This document shows, in pieces, positions 1 to 10,859 of a DNA stretch of 64,000 nt. Below the pieces are notes generated by a model. It saw only the letters and a program-made list of their open reading frames with translations, was not told the DNA's origin and did no database searches. Position 1 is the first letter of the stretch. Each line of letters opens with the position of its first letter. Origin of the DNA: Akanthomyces muscarius (taxonomy: Eukaryota; Ascomycota; Sordariomycetes; Hypocreales; Cordycipitaceae); the NCBI RefSeq assembly GCF_028009165.1, contig NC_079241.1, positions 4,340,001 through 4,404,000 on the forward strand. The letters are read 5' to 3'. Position numbers and translations under genes: made by a program.

Positions 1-1091
1 GCTCTCACCAGCTTGACAAGCCGTACCAGTCGCCTGCACATGTCGATGAGCAAAGCTCCTGCGCAAGCAGTCAGGTCGCCACGCACACACTCCAAGCCCA
101 GGGCCGCCGCTGTCGTCGTCACGTCTGCTGCAGTTCGTTCGCTGCTCGACATGCCAGATTTTGCGCATTGGTGAGACCTGAACCAGAGTCCACTGGCGTG
201 CAGGAGGCGGAGGCGGAGGCACACGCTCATTGGAGGGCACCAGAGCCGCCTGGCAAACTAACTGGTGGTTGCCATGGCGTGCCGACCTATCAACCAGGAC
301 TGTTGTCTTGCATGGCATCGCAGCCAGGTTTGCTTGGAGCAGCGCAGTGCTGTCCGCTTTGCCAGCGGCGCAGCCAAGGTGCAGCGCAGGCCGATTGCTT
401 CCGATGCGACGCGACTTTCTGCGAGGCTCTGATGAGACGACAGCTCCTGGAAGCAGCCAGATGAGAGTGACAAGGGCTCTCGCCGGCGGGCATGCTCGTG
501 TCTGGCTTGTTGCCAAAAACTGGCAGATACAAAATCAATCGTGATGGAATGAGACTTGACGTACCTGTAAACCTGGATGCAAACTAATGTACAAGGTGTG
601 ATGGTGTTAATAGATGATAAAAGGTAAGGGGCGAGTTGTATCCCCCAGAGGTAAAAAGTTTCGGTGAGGCCGACCCAGCAGCGCCAGAGTCATTCCGGCC
701 TAAGGTTTCAGGTACCTTCTGCAACCAAAAGCTGCACTCGCAAGAGCAACGAGAGCCAGTGTTGCCGTCAGCCTCGCGAATTTTTGCAAAGCCGGATACA
801 GTTTTATGCCAGAATTACTCAATACTGTCTTTTTCGATTATTTTACCCCTGCGACTCTTCCAATGCCCTTCCAATCGCTGTGCAGAGTTTCATGATAGCG
901 TGTACATCACGTGACTCGTCATTGTCGGGCGAGGGACGTCACCGTGTCCAGATCACGGAGACTACGGCCTCCTAGAGCCAAATTCAAGGGACGCATCCAG
1001 GCTCGAACCGCTAGCCATTGGCGAGATTTGAAGCGCCCGTCCACCGAACTGACATTTTTAATCGAAAGGCCGCAGTCGCAGCCTCTTCAGG
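1..1091. other. Gene-free stretch at left edge, upstream of the epsin gene
   Basis: No reading frame here has splice-consistent continuation or a recognisable domain. The longest open frames (about 100 codons, near 168-544 on both strands) are low-complexity and overlap each other. The stretch probably holds the 3' flank of a gene outside the window and the promoter of the epsin gene. I see no tRNA-like structure. Confidence 0.5.
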
Positions 1092-2788
1092 ATGGATTTC
1101 AACGATCTCAAGAGCACTGTGTCGAACCTGACCTTGTATGATATCAAGGCCGGGTTCCGCAAAGCACAAAATGGTATGTGGCAGAGCGAGCCTCTCAAGT
1201 GTCCTGCTAACGGATGACCAGCTGTCATGAACTATACAGAGATGGAGTCCAAGGTTTGTCATGCGACCATCTCACCATGCTATAACTAATGCCGTTCAAA
1301 GGTGCGAGAGGCAACTAATAATGAACCGTGGGGTGCCTCGTCGACAACGATGCAAGAAATCGCCAATGGCACATTCAGCTAGTAAGCGCTGTAGATGCGA
1401 CTGGCCGTGATACTCTTCTGACTGTGTATAGCCAAACACTCAACGAGATTATGCCCATGATATACCGACGCTTCACCGAAAAATCCGCCGAGGAGTGGCG
1501 CCAGATCTACAAGGCCCTGCAGCTACTGGAATTTCTTATCAAGCACGGATCCGAACGAGTCATTGATGATGCCAGAGGCCATATTACATTGCTCAAGATG
1601 CTGCGCCAGTTCCACTTCATCGACCAGAATGGTAAAGATCAGGGCATCAATGTCCGAAACCGAGCCAAGGAATTAGCTGAACTCTTGGGCGACGTCGAAC
1701 GAATCAGAACCGAGCGTAAGAAGGCTCGTGCGACGAAGAACAAATATACTGGTGTAGAAGGTGGCGGGATGTATGGCGGAGGCAGCAGCAGCCGCTACGG
1801 CGGTTTCGGCCCCGAGTCCTCGGGAGGTGGCTCTGCCATGTATGGTGGATTCTCCGGAGGCGTCTATGGCGATGGCGGTGGCTTTGGAGGTCAATCCAGT
1901 GACTATCAAGAAGGCGGCGATGCCGGCCGATCTGACCGATTCGAAGCATATGACGAGTTTGAAGGGAGTGAAAGACCGGCGACTAGCTCGACCAGAAGAA
2001 CCAGAGCCGAGCGTCCCGGCACCAAGAAGACCACGCCCGAGGCCGCCAAGCCCAAGGAACCCGAAGTCGATCTGTTTTCTTTCGACGAGCCCGCTACTAC
2101 CTCGAGTGCACCAGCTCCTGCCTCCGGCTCCGGTCTGGCTGATCTCGCCGACCCTAGCAGTGCGCCTCCAGCGGCCAACGAAGACGATGACGAGTTTGAC
2201 GACTTCCAGTCTGCTGCACCCTCAGCACAGCCTTCTGCCCCGGCTGCTCCGGCCGCCTTTGCTCAGCCATTGGCCGCTCCCGCAGCAGCACCCACAGCGG
2301 CCGCCTCTTCTCAGGCGTTTGCTGCTCTGTCGCCGTCGGCGAGCACATCAGCTACTCCTAGCGTCAACTACAATGCATTTAGTGCTTCTACACAAGCGAT
2401 CAAACCTGCTGCTCCTGCCAACTTCCAGCAATCGGGACCCAACTACTTCAGCGGCGTCCAGTCCCAGGGCAGCACTCAAGTCAGCACACCCACAATTCCC
2501 ACGGCGACAAGCTCCGGACCTACGACCATGGCCAACACGCGACCAGTCCAGGGCAGCAGCAAGCCAGCTACCCCTGCTGCTGGGGGCGACGCCTTTGGTG
2601 CTCTGTGGGGCAAGGCCAGCGCCGGCATCAAAAAGACAAACACGGCGACATCTGGCCCTGCTCTAGGCCAATTGGCCAAGGAGAAGAGCAGCGCCAACAT
2701 TTGGGGCTCCTCTGCGCCCAACTCTCAGACAATGGGTGGCGGCGCTGGAGCTGCTGGTGGCTCGGCTTCCGGCGACCTGCTTGGCTAA
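1092..2788 (+). CDS. ENT3: Ent3-type epsin (ENTH-domain clathrin adaptor)
   Basis: Four exons: 1092-1173, 1222-1253, 1302-1381 and 1432-2788, giving 516 residues. The first three short exons restore the start of an ENTH domain (YDIKAGFRKAQN, NYTEMESKVREATNNEPWG) that joins the long exon at IYRRFTEKS and KALQLLEFLIKHGSER. ENTH domains bind phosphoinositides. The rest is disordered: Gly/Tyr-rich around 150-190, then Ala/Pro/Ser-rich, with acidic patches (DDDEFDDFQSA) typical of adaptor-ear and clathrin binding. The N-terminus (short leader, then LTLYDIKAGFRKAQN) resembles yeast Ent3/epsinR rather than Ent1/2, and no ubiquitin-interacting motif is visible. The expected role is clathrin-coated vesicle formation at the trans-Golgi and endosomes. 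The start is the only ATG that gives the ENTH N-terminus. Confidence 0.9.
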
Positions 2789-4118
2789 ACTGGTCTGTAC
2801 AGGCCTGGCTGTATGCACGACAAGACTGGGAACCTATAAACCAATGGAAGGAGTGGAGATGCAAGGCATTGAGGCTGCAGCAGGCTTACACGTACACGGT
2901 ACAGTGTGTCGATCGTTGAAAGTTTAGGCAAGCATCCTTTTTTTTTTCTTTTCAAAATAGGCTGTGTTAGATTGGCGTACTTGGTGCTACAATAATTGAC
3001 CTGTCAGTTGGTGACATTCCCAAACTTGCCGTCGCGTCGTATCCACCTAGTCCAAGTAAGATGTCGGTAGCCAAGAGAGTCTCGACCTGACGATCCGGAT
3101 GCGAGGTGACCCAGATCCGGGCATGCCATGGCACCTCATCCTCTCATCTCGCCCACTATGCGGCCATGGACCCAGATCTTAAACACGGTGGCGTGCTGCA
3201 GTGCCGTAGTGCACGGGCTTTGTTTTCTCTACTCTGTCGTAAAAATAGCATACTTGGCCCGATAGCTGGGTCAACGCTGTGGCGTCTCAGCCCTTACCCG
3301 GCAAGAAGAGGTTTCAATCCTGGTAGTTTGACGTCCGGCGCTTAGATGGTGGTGGGCTGCCATTGGCTGGCGTGGGCGCCTGGCGATACTAGTGGCCGTC
3401 TCAAGTCGCGAGCAACATCGACCAGTCGGAGTAGGCTGTCCCCCACCCGTTGCGGGCTGGGACAGGGAAATAAAAATATCTTTTTGTGTTTTTACGGCTC
3501 AAGCTGTATCTGGCCAGACGTCTGTACCAGGGCTTGCATGGCGCCGGCAGGGCGTGACTTTGTTGATTCACCGTGAGGCGGGCTGTGCTTGATGAACCCG
3601 GTTTGTGGGAATCAGCGTGAAGCGGCAAAGCTGTATAAAGATTGGCAAACTTCCCCTTCTCTGGGATCAGTCTTTCTTTTGCTTCGGTATACAACTTTCC
3701 ATCAAACATCCAGCACCTTTTTCTTTTCCCCTTTACTTTCTTTTTTTTTTCTTGTGTTTTTTCCTTATTCCCTTTGTCGCTGTCTGCATTGCCATTCACT
3801 TCACTTACACGAGACTACACAATACAAAAGCGCCCCCAATTCTCTCCAGACACTGCACATTATTTCCCCCCGGAGACAGGCTCTCGTTACATTCCTACTT
3901 GAATTCTTTTTTCTTTGAATTTCTTCCCAACTCTCTTCAGTTTTCTTTCTCAGCTCGTCAATTGAACCGAGAAGTTGCATCTTCTCTCCGCAAAAATTCC
4001 CCTCTCGAGCAGCCCAGCCGCTCGAATTCCATTCTACGCCAAGCACCTTCCGCTTCGCACCGCCAATTCCACCTCACGCCCCCGGCTCTCGCTCCGCACG
4101 CCGACATCCGTTTCCATA
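2789..4118. other. Intergenic region with the MARVEL gene promoter and a long pyrimidine-rich leader
   Basis: No gene is supported between 2789 and about 3630. From about 3660 to 4118 the + strand is strongly pyrimidine-rich (runs of CTTT and CCCC) and contains no ATG. It follows a TATA-like box at 3634. This is most simply the 5' untranslated leader of the MARVEL-domain gene. Confidence 0.6.
3634..3640 (+). promoter_or_regulatory. TATA-like box of the MARVEL gene
   Basis: TATAAAG lies about 480 bases before the ATG at 4119. A C/T-rich block typical of fungal transcription start regions begins about 25-30 bases further on. The assignment rests on position and sequence only. Confidence 0.45.
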
Positions 4119-4763
4119 ATGGCGGCGCCTCCAGCTCTCGGGGCCTTGGGTCTCACCTTTACCGTCATGCGGGCCATGCAATTCATCGGGCTCGTCATCA
4201 TCATTGGCCTGAGCTCGAGCTTTGTGTCCGAGATTGTGGTGTCGTCTTACGCGGCGCCTCCAGCCCTCATCGGCACTCTTGTCATTGTAAGTGAAGGCGC
4301 GCCGCTACAAGCTGTGAGGACCGCAACCAGACTAACCAGAAATTGAAAAAAAAAAAAGGCCTGTCTCGCTGAGGTCTACGTCATCATCAGCTACATTCTC
4401 TACTGGGATTCGCTTCTTCCGCTGCTCATCGCGACGGCGGCCGATTTCCTCTGCCTCATTGCCGGCATCGTCGTCGCATGCGTCGTGGGCAAGCCCGTCA
4501 GCTACCTCAACTGCAACGCCTTCCCCGCCAAGGGTAATACGGCCGTCTTCCTCAGCTCGCTCTTCGTCAACGTCAAGCGGCTGGGCGGCGACACGTTTGA
4601 GTGGGTGGGCCCCAGCAAGCCGTCGTGCCTGCAGCTCAAGTCGATCTGGGGCATCAGCATCGCCCTGTGCGCGCTCTTCACCCTGTCGACGGCGACGACG
4701 GCGTGCCTGTGGCGCCGCCTCAAGGGCAGTGCCGGCCCTCCCCCGCCCAAGGATCTCGAGTGA
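4119..4763 (+). CDS. MARVEL-domain four-helix membrane protein
   Basis: Two exons, 4119-4286 and 4359-4763, with a phase-0 intron ending in an A-rich tract and AG; 190 residues. Four hydrophobic segments can be seen: AMQFIGLVIIIGLSSSF, then the stretch after APPALIGTLVI that runs into ISYILYW, LLIATAADFLCLIAGIVVACVV, and SIWGISIALCALFTLSTATTA. The loop before the last helix carries several Cys and Lys residues. This is the layout of fungal MARVEL/Nce102-like proteins of the plasma membrane. The frame stops at TGA 4761-4763 but stays open downstream to 5342, so the C-terminus may be longer (see findings). The exact role is unknown. Confidence 0.75.
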
Positions 4764-6652
4764 AGGTGCGGCCGCGGGAGGCCGGCAGCGAGGGGGGCCA
4801 GGGTGGTGGAGGGAGGAGGAGCAGCACGGGCGAGGACACCACCACCAGCCGCTGCCGCTACGCGACCGCGGGCCAGGAGCCTGGGGACGACGGCCATGGT
4901 GCGGGCTGGCAAGCTAGACGACAGCGACTCGGCGGACGACTTGGGCATCATGAACGTTCCCATGCCCGTGCCGCATCGCGAGCCCTGCTTCTCCTCCTGC
5001 GGTCACCGCCATCCAATCGTCTCGCCGCCGCCGCCGCCTTCCACGGCAGCAGCAGCAGGAATGAAGAGAACAAAGAGGTCGACGGCGAAGCGTGCGCCTC
5101 GGCCAATGCCCGAGCCGCTCACCTCGCTACCACCCATGCCGCCGGTGCCCGTGCTAACGGCTAGTGCTGTCCCCGGCACGCCTAGGCAGCTGGATGCGGC
5201 CGCCGTCGCTCCGGCACGAACGGGGTCGCGGCGCAAGACGCTGCTGGAACGGATAGAGGGATGGTGGGATCTGGGGCTCTTGGATAAGAGGCAGACGTTG
5301 TTTAGAAACCAAAGCAAAACAATGGCGGAGCAAAAATTGTAAGAGGGAAGGATGTTGGCAAACGAGGAAAAAGTCAGAGGCCGCATCAACAGCGGCTCCT
5401 TGTCTGGGTCGCTTCACTGCTTGGTGCTACGGCCAGGGCCCTGCCACAGCGCTACTGCGGGTGAAGTAGCATTGCAGAGAAGGCGTGGAATTTCTTGCCA
5501 CGTTGTGTGTGAAATTAGACTGTCACTTTTTGTTGTTACTGCATTTTGTTGTCATTTACATGTCCTTTGCTATCTAAGGGGTTAGATCCTAATCAAGGTT
5601 TGCCTGGTAGTGCGGGCAGGCATATTGATCGACACCTTGGCAAAATAAACGAACTTTTGTCAAATGAATGTTTTGCCTCATTGTGACCCTAATCTGACGG
5701 CTTGAAGTAGAACGTTCTTGATGGGGGCTGAGACGGAGTTTGCCGTTGCGTGTGAGCAAAGTGTCTCATGAGCTATTATTATGTACTCGTAGCGAAGCAG
5801 GCGCGCGGGCAAGAAGTTAGCACTGGGATCGGCCAGCTGCCCTCAGCCCTGGCTGCGTCGCCGTCGGTTCGCTCAGCAGGGATCACCATCCTAGAACAAC
5901 GTGGTTTATTAAGCCTGCCAAACGGCACTCAATATCCGACGCAATCTCACCACCAGCCCTGTACTCGCCTGTCAGCAATGCAATGCGTCGTACAGGACTG
6001 AATCAGACTCTTGCTCTGACTTTACCAGTAGACTACTAATTGAAATACACAAGAGATTGGATGTGTAGGGCAGCGTAAAGCACGGAGGAGCCTGCAGCCA
6101 AGTCTCTGGGAAGTTGGGGCTAGACATCCATGAGTCTAGTGTGAGGTCTGTCGATGGAGACCTCGCCTCCAGTCCGTCAGCACCAGCGGGGAAGCTGTTC
6201 GGTGCATCTGCCGAGGCTGACTAAAATGCTGAGCTGTGCCGAGTTGATGGCAATAAAAAGCCCTGTGGAATGAATACAGTTATTATTAGTTGGCCGTAGG
6301 CTGAATCGAAATCGCATGCATTGTCCCCCACCACACTTGCGAGTCCGCTGTAACTACTTGTAGATTGCATCTCACCAGCGCGCCCACCAAACTCCACTGA
6401 GGCGCCCGGGACTTGCGACCTTGTGGTGCGCCCCCAACTACTTTCTGACCAGTCGCGCGATAAAACAAGCAGCTCGTCTTCTTCTGCCGCCGCCGAGCTG
6501 TTCATCAAGAACCTTGCTCATCCATCTACCAAATCGCACGCCCAGTCTCGGACTGACAACTTACGAAGCCTCCTTCGCCCCCTTTAGCCGGAGACTAACC
6601 CCGCAGTTCATCTCATCTCCGGCTGTCCCAGTCGACCGGCATCGCCAGAAGC
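4764..6652. other. Region between MARVEL and Zn2Cys6 genes, with an in-frame open extension to 5342
   Basis: From 4764 to 5342 the + strand frame of the MARVEL second exon continues open as a Pro/Ala/Arg-rich stretch ending in a compact KTLLERIEGWWDLGLLDKR-type segment. It is either 3' UTR or a missed C-terminal part. From about 5400 to 6640 I see no gene, and the last part is the promoter and leader of the Zn2Cys6 regulator. The leader from about 6500 to 6652 contains no upstream ATG. Confidence 0.5.
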
Positions 6653-8476
6653 ATGTCCGCCCTCAGAAACCTGCTCTCGGGCAAGGTGCGCTCGCAGTCG
6701 GGCTGCTACACCTGCCGACTGCGCCGCAAGAAGTGCGACGAGAAGCGCCCCGTCTGCGATGGCTGCGCGGCCCTCGAGATTACCTGCTTCTACGGCGAGC
6801 AGAAGCCCGACTGGATGGACGGCGGCCCCAAGCAGCGCGCCATGGCCGAGTCGATCAAGTCGCAGGTCAAGAAGCAGGCCAGCCAGCGCCGCGATCGCAA
6901 GTATCTCGAGATGCTGGAGAATGGCACCCGCATGGTCAATCTCAACGACGAACCCGCCAATGGCCACTCGAGCGACACGGCCGTCCTGTCGTCCGAGAGC
7001 GACCATCCCTTTGATACGTCGCCGAGTGCTTTTAGCGCGACCACCGGCGGCCCATCGCCCGACATGCCGTGGCACCACCAGCTCATGGGCCCCAACGGCT
7101 CGCAAAAGAGTGACTACGACTCGGGCCAGGATACGCATCTCATCATGAACTACGTCGACTTTGTGTTCCCCTATTTGTTCCCTTACTATCAGCCGCCGAT
7201 CCTCGTCGGCGGTCGCGGCTGGGTCCTCGATGCGTTTCTCCACGGCAGCCGCTCCATCTACTATACAGCCATTGCTCTGTCATCCTGGTTCTTTGGTGTG
7301 CTTCTTGCTGGAGGATTAGAGGAGCACGCGCACTGCACCGAGAGAATGGCGCGACAGCTGCACCACCAGATGGGCATCAGCCTGAAGGAGCTCCAGAAGA
7401 ACATCTACGCCATCAGCCTCAAGAAGGACAATTTTGATATCCGTGAGGGTCTCGCGGTGATGCAGAGCGTCATCCAGATGCTGGTGTTTGAAGTCACGGC
7501 CGCCAACAAGGAGAACTGGAAGCTGCACCTCGATGCCGCCATTGCGCTGTTTGTCAAGATCCTCCCGCAGCCCGAGCAGTGGACAGAGAAGCTGAACGGG
7601 CTGTGGACACCGAAGTGGCCGCCTCCCGAGATGGGCATCCGGCGCCCGTGGAGCACCGACCAGGCGGCGCTGCGTTTCTTTGGCGCCAACCTGCTGTACA
7701 TCGATGTCATGTCGAGCATCACCATGTCGCAGCGACCGCGACTGGCCAGCTACCACGAGCCCGTCATCCCGAGCTGCCCCAAGAATAAGCTCTCGACGGA
7801 GCCGCAGTCGGCCGGTCCGCTGCTGATGGAAGAGTTCTACGGCCTGTCCAACTGGGTCATCCAGACCCTGGGCGACATTGCCGCGCTGGATGCGTACAAG
7901 AAGGAGCAGCAAAAGGCGGGCACGCTGTCAGTGGCGGACCTCGCGTCGCGCGGCGACGTCCTGTTCCAGGTGGTCAAGACGGGCATCCGGCACCTGGACA
8001 ACCAGGACTACTCGCAGACGCCGGTCGAGCGCGCCGTCTCCGTCATCCGCGACCCGCTGTCGAGCTTGAACCCGGCGTCGGCCGCGGCCAAGCCCAACTT
8101 TATCATCCAGAACCTCATCTGGCTGCACGCCGCCTCGCTGTACCTCGGCACCGTGGTGTCGGGATGGCAGCCGCAGGACCCGGACGTGCGGCGGTCGGTC
8201 GACAAGGTGACGGAGCTGCTGCTGGACATGCCCGACGGCAAGACGATGCAGTCGATGGCGTTTCCGTTTTGCGTGGCCGGCTGCCTGTCGCCGCCGGAGC
8301 ACCACGACAAGTACAGGGGCATGGTCACCCGGCTGGGTCCACTGCAGGTCTTTGGTACCATACAGGAGGCCAAGAACATCATGGAGAAGACGTGGGCCAA
8401 CAGCACCGAGGTGGACGAGAGCTGGGATATCGCCAAGTGCCTGAACAGTCTTGGTCACGGCGCGCTGCTCATTTAG
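6653..8476 (+). CDS. Zn2Cys6 fungal transcription factor
   Basis: Single exon, 607 residues. A canonical zinc binuclear cluster lies near residues 18-45 (CYTCRLRRKKC, DEKRPVCDGC, then ALEITC), with CX2CX6CX6CX2CX6C spacing. Most of the remainder looks like the Fungal_trans_2 (Fungal specific transcription factor, Pfam PF11951-type) region, including a YVDFVFPYLFPYYQPP motif near 165. It should be a nuclear DNA-binding regulator. The target pathway cannot be read from the sequence, and no cluster of related metabolic genes lies next to it. The start ATG gives the short SALRNLLSGKVRSQSG leader common in this subfamily. Confidence 0.88.
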   Translation: MSALRNLLSGKVRSQSGCYTCRLRRKKCDEKRPVCDGCAALEITCFYGEQKPDWMDGGPKQRAMAESIKSQVKKQASQRRDRKYLEMLENGTRMVNLNDEPANGHSSDTAVLSSESDHPFDTSPSAFSATTGGPSPDMPWHHQLMGPNGSQKSDYDSGQDTHLIMNYVDFVFPYLFPYYQPPILVGGRGWVLDAFLHGSRSIYYTAIALSSWFFGVLLAGGLEEHAHCTERMARQLHHQMGISLKELQKNIYAISLKKDNFDIREGLAVMQSVIQMLVFEVTAANKENWKLHLDAAIALFVKILPQPEQWTEKLNGLWTPKWPPPEMGIRRPWSTDQAALRFFGANLLYIDVMSSITMSQRPRLASYHEPVIPSCPKNKLSTEPQSAGPLLMEEFYGLSNWVIQTLGDIAALDAYKKEQQKAGTLSVADLASRGDVLFQVVKTGIRHLDNQDYSQTPVERAVSVIRDPLSSLNPASAAAKPNFIIQNLIWLHAASLYLGTVVSGWQPQDPDVRRSVDKVTELLLDMPDGKTMQSMAFPFCVAGCLSPPEHHDKYRGMVTRLGPLQVFGTIQEAKNIMEKTWANSTEVDESWDIAKCLNSLGHGALLI

Positions 8477-9784
8477 GAAGTGTGTAATAAATTGCCTGAG
8501 TCGCACAGTATGAGGTCCGAATGTGGAGTTTGGGCGCTCTGAATTTGGTTTTTTTTTCTTTGTTCGTATTTTCTTTGAGGCTATGATTCGTCATGTATAT
8601 TGGGCGGGGACCCTTGTGGACAGCATATTGACAGGTTGCGTGGATGAGCAGCTACGTGCTTCATACTGTACAGATTGTATCTTCTACTTGTTTTCTTTTC
8701 TCAGAATGTAGCGAAGATGGGGTGGAAACAAAAAAAAATGAATCTTAAGACTAAACAAGAAAGGCATTGCCTGCCAAGGTGTAGCTTCGAGTTTACCGAT
8801 GTTCCGAGATTTTCTACAGTGCTGACAGCCTGGGCTGGCTGTGGACGCCCATCGCAGCCTCGCAGGTGAGCTAGTTTAAGGTTTATTGGGGCCAAGGCAC
8901 GTCACTGTTTTAGCTTGCTTTGACGCTCTTGTTGCCTCGTTTGCGCGACAACCCGTGTTTCGAGGCTAATGCCCAAGTCAATCGCTGAAGGTGCTTTGAC
9001 TTTTTGCCAAGATGAGGAAGAAAACCCGAGCTCTCTGCAGCCACCCGTCGGTCCACGCCGAGTCCGCGAGACGATGAGGCTACAGTATGGTGCAGGTACC
9101 TACCTACCTACCTAGCATCCAACTTGCTTCCCGCACGCTAATTTCGGCAGCAAAGGCCGCCCGCCACATCTGCACGAGGCCCCCTAGCGCAGCGCAGGAT
9201 ATAAAAAAAACTTGCTCAATCCTGCGCTGGTGGTGTCAGACCTGTGACGCCGCGAGCCATATTTTCCTTGAGTTAACCCACCCTGTCAACAAGTGTCATG
9301 ATCGCCTTGCGGCGCTAGTTGGAGGACCCGACCCGACGAGGTGGCCAGCCATTTTCGCACAAGGGTAGACGCGGGACCCTGGCAACCTAATAAAGCATGG
9401 AGAAACACGCGATCAGTGTCACGCAGCCAAGCTGAAGGAACTGAGGGGTTCTGAGAGCTTCTGAGCACGTTTCTGAGGCGAGGCTAGGGCCATTGTGGGT
9501 GCCGCTCTGGATGCCACGCCTGTGATAAAGCCTGTCACCTTCCCACCACCCTCGACCGTTTCCAGAAAGTCTCAGTTGTCTGTTTTTTTTTTTTTTTCCT
9601 TTACGCTTTGTGCTAGTTCGTATTCTCGACACGAGCAGATTTTCTGCTTTCGTATCTCTTCCTGGGCAGCAAGGTTCTACGTCTTTGACGTACGCACAGA
9701 CTTGGTCTTTGCAAAGTTATAAACATCACACGGACAAGGGCCGCCTTCCACCACAACCCAACTTACACACATACACATACCAAG
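8477..9784. other. Intergenic region upstream of the copper transporter
   Basis: No gene is supported. The stretch holds the TACC microsatellite at 9097-9112, a T-tract near 9580-9598 and a TTATAAA element at 9717-9723 about 65 bases before the copper-transporter ATG. I found no full copper-response element in the last 600 bases. Confidence 0.5.
9097..9112. repeat. TACC tetranucleotide microsatellite
   Basis: Four perfect copies of TACC followed by TAG. Shorter runs of the same unit occur near 12117-12127 and 34053-34060. Such runs are common in intergenic DNA of hypocrealean fungi. Confidence 0.8.
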
Positions 9785-10690
9785 ATGGACATGTCAATGG
9801 CCTCGTCGAGCACGGCCATGTCCATGAGCACCACGGCTACCGCCGCGGCCGCCGGCCAGACAATGGGCGGCATGGATCACGGCGGCATGGACATGGGCGG
9901 CGGCATGGGCATGGGCGGCAGCGGAGGCCGACAGTGCAAGATTGATGTAAATGAAACTTTCCCTTCCAGCTCAGTCTCGAGACCTTGTGCGCGCGCCCAA
10001 GCAGCGGACTAACCATGCTTTCTCCTCCAGATGCTCTTCAACGTCAACACCATTGGCAGCTGCTTCTTCACCGACAAGTTCTACATTGAGACTAACGGCC
10101 AGTTCGCCGGCGCCTGCATCCTCGCCCTCGTCCTCGTCGTCGCCCTCGAGGCCCTGCGCCGCGCCACCCGCGAGTTTGACCGCTTCATCACCAGCCAGCA
10201 CGTCGCCCGGTACCGCGCCAGCAGCAGCGGCGCCGCCGCGGCCGCCGCCGCTCGCAAGGACAGCTCCGAAGGCGTGGTCGCACCCTGCGCCCCGATTCCG
10301 CCCTTCCGCCCGAGCCTGCTGCAGCAGGCCATTCGCGCCTCCCTGCACATGCTTCAATTTGGAACCGCCTACATTGTGATGCTGTAAGCTGTCTCCTCCC
10401 TTCACCCCCTCGGAACGTCGGGAGGTACGAGTTCGGGTGGAACGTTGGATTGCTAACCAGTGGTGTTGCGCGACAGGTTTGCCATGTACTACAATGGCTA
10501 CATTCTGCTCTGTATTGTTCTCGGCGCTTTCATTGGCTTCATGGCGTTCAACTGGGAGCCTATCGCTGTTTCGTAAGTGAACCTTCTTTTCTTCTTTCTT
10601 TTTAACACGTGAGATCTGGTACATTGGTGTTAACATTGGGGTAGGGATGAGCCCAACGGCACCAAGGAGTCCACCGTCTGCTGCGGTTGA
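9785..10690 (+). CDS. Ctr-family copper transporter
   Basis: Four exons: 9785-9946, 10031-10383, 10477-10572 and 10645-10690; 218 residues. The N-terminus is Met-rich (MDMSMAS, GGMDHGGMDMGGGMGMG), as in the extracellular copper-collecting part of Ctr proteins. TM1 lies at about 75-92 (GACILALVLVVALEAL). TM2 carries the MxxxM-type signature, seen as HMLQF...YIVML followed by FAMYYNGY. TM3 is YILLCIVLGAFIGFMAF, with a GxxxG-like packing motif. The C-terminus ends in Cys-Cys-Gly, a possible Cu(I) hand-off site. The family imports Cu(I) as a trimer at the plasma or vacuolar membrane. The last exon codes for only 15 residues. The gene is convergent with the hemerythrin-like gene 170 bases downstream. 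Confidence 0.9.
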
Positions 10691-10859
10691 GCAAGAATTG
10701 GGATGAGACACTGTCAGATGTGATTTATTGCTTTATCGAATAAAGATTAATTAAGCGAAATGTGTTTGGAATTGCAGTTTCGATATAATACAGGCATTCC
10801 TTTCTTCACCAATGACCCACTGTGCCATTCATATTAAACGATAGATGCGGCTTCTCTAT

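Noticed and set aside
168..544. Overlapping open frames of 70-105 codons on both strands at the left edge
   Set aside because: No domain, no splice partner, frames overlap each other on both strands.
988..1011. GGTTCGAGCC-like B box on the minus strand
   Set aside because: The T-arm stem does not pair and no matching acceptor stem or A box is present, so no tRNA.
4459..4963. Long frames overlapping the MARVEL second exon in other frames
   Set aside because: Shadow frames of GC-rich coding DNA; only the frame with four membrane helices is sensible.
5753..5760. TGAGCAAA, a perfect match to a Mac1-type copper element
   Set aside because: Lies far from the copper transporter, between unrelated genes; an 8-mer is expected by chance.
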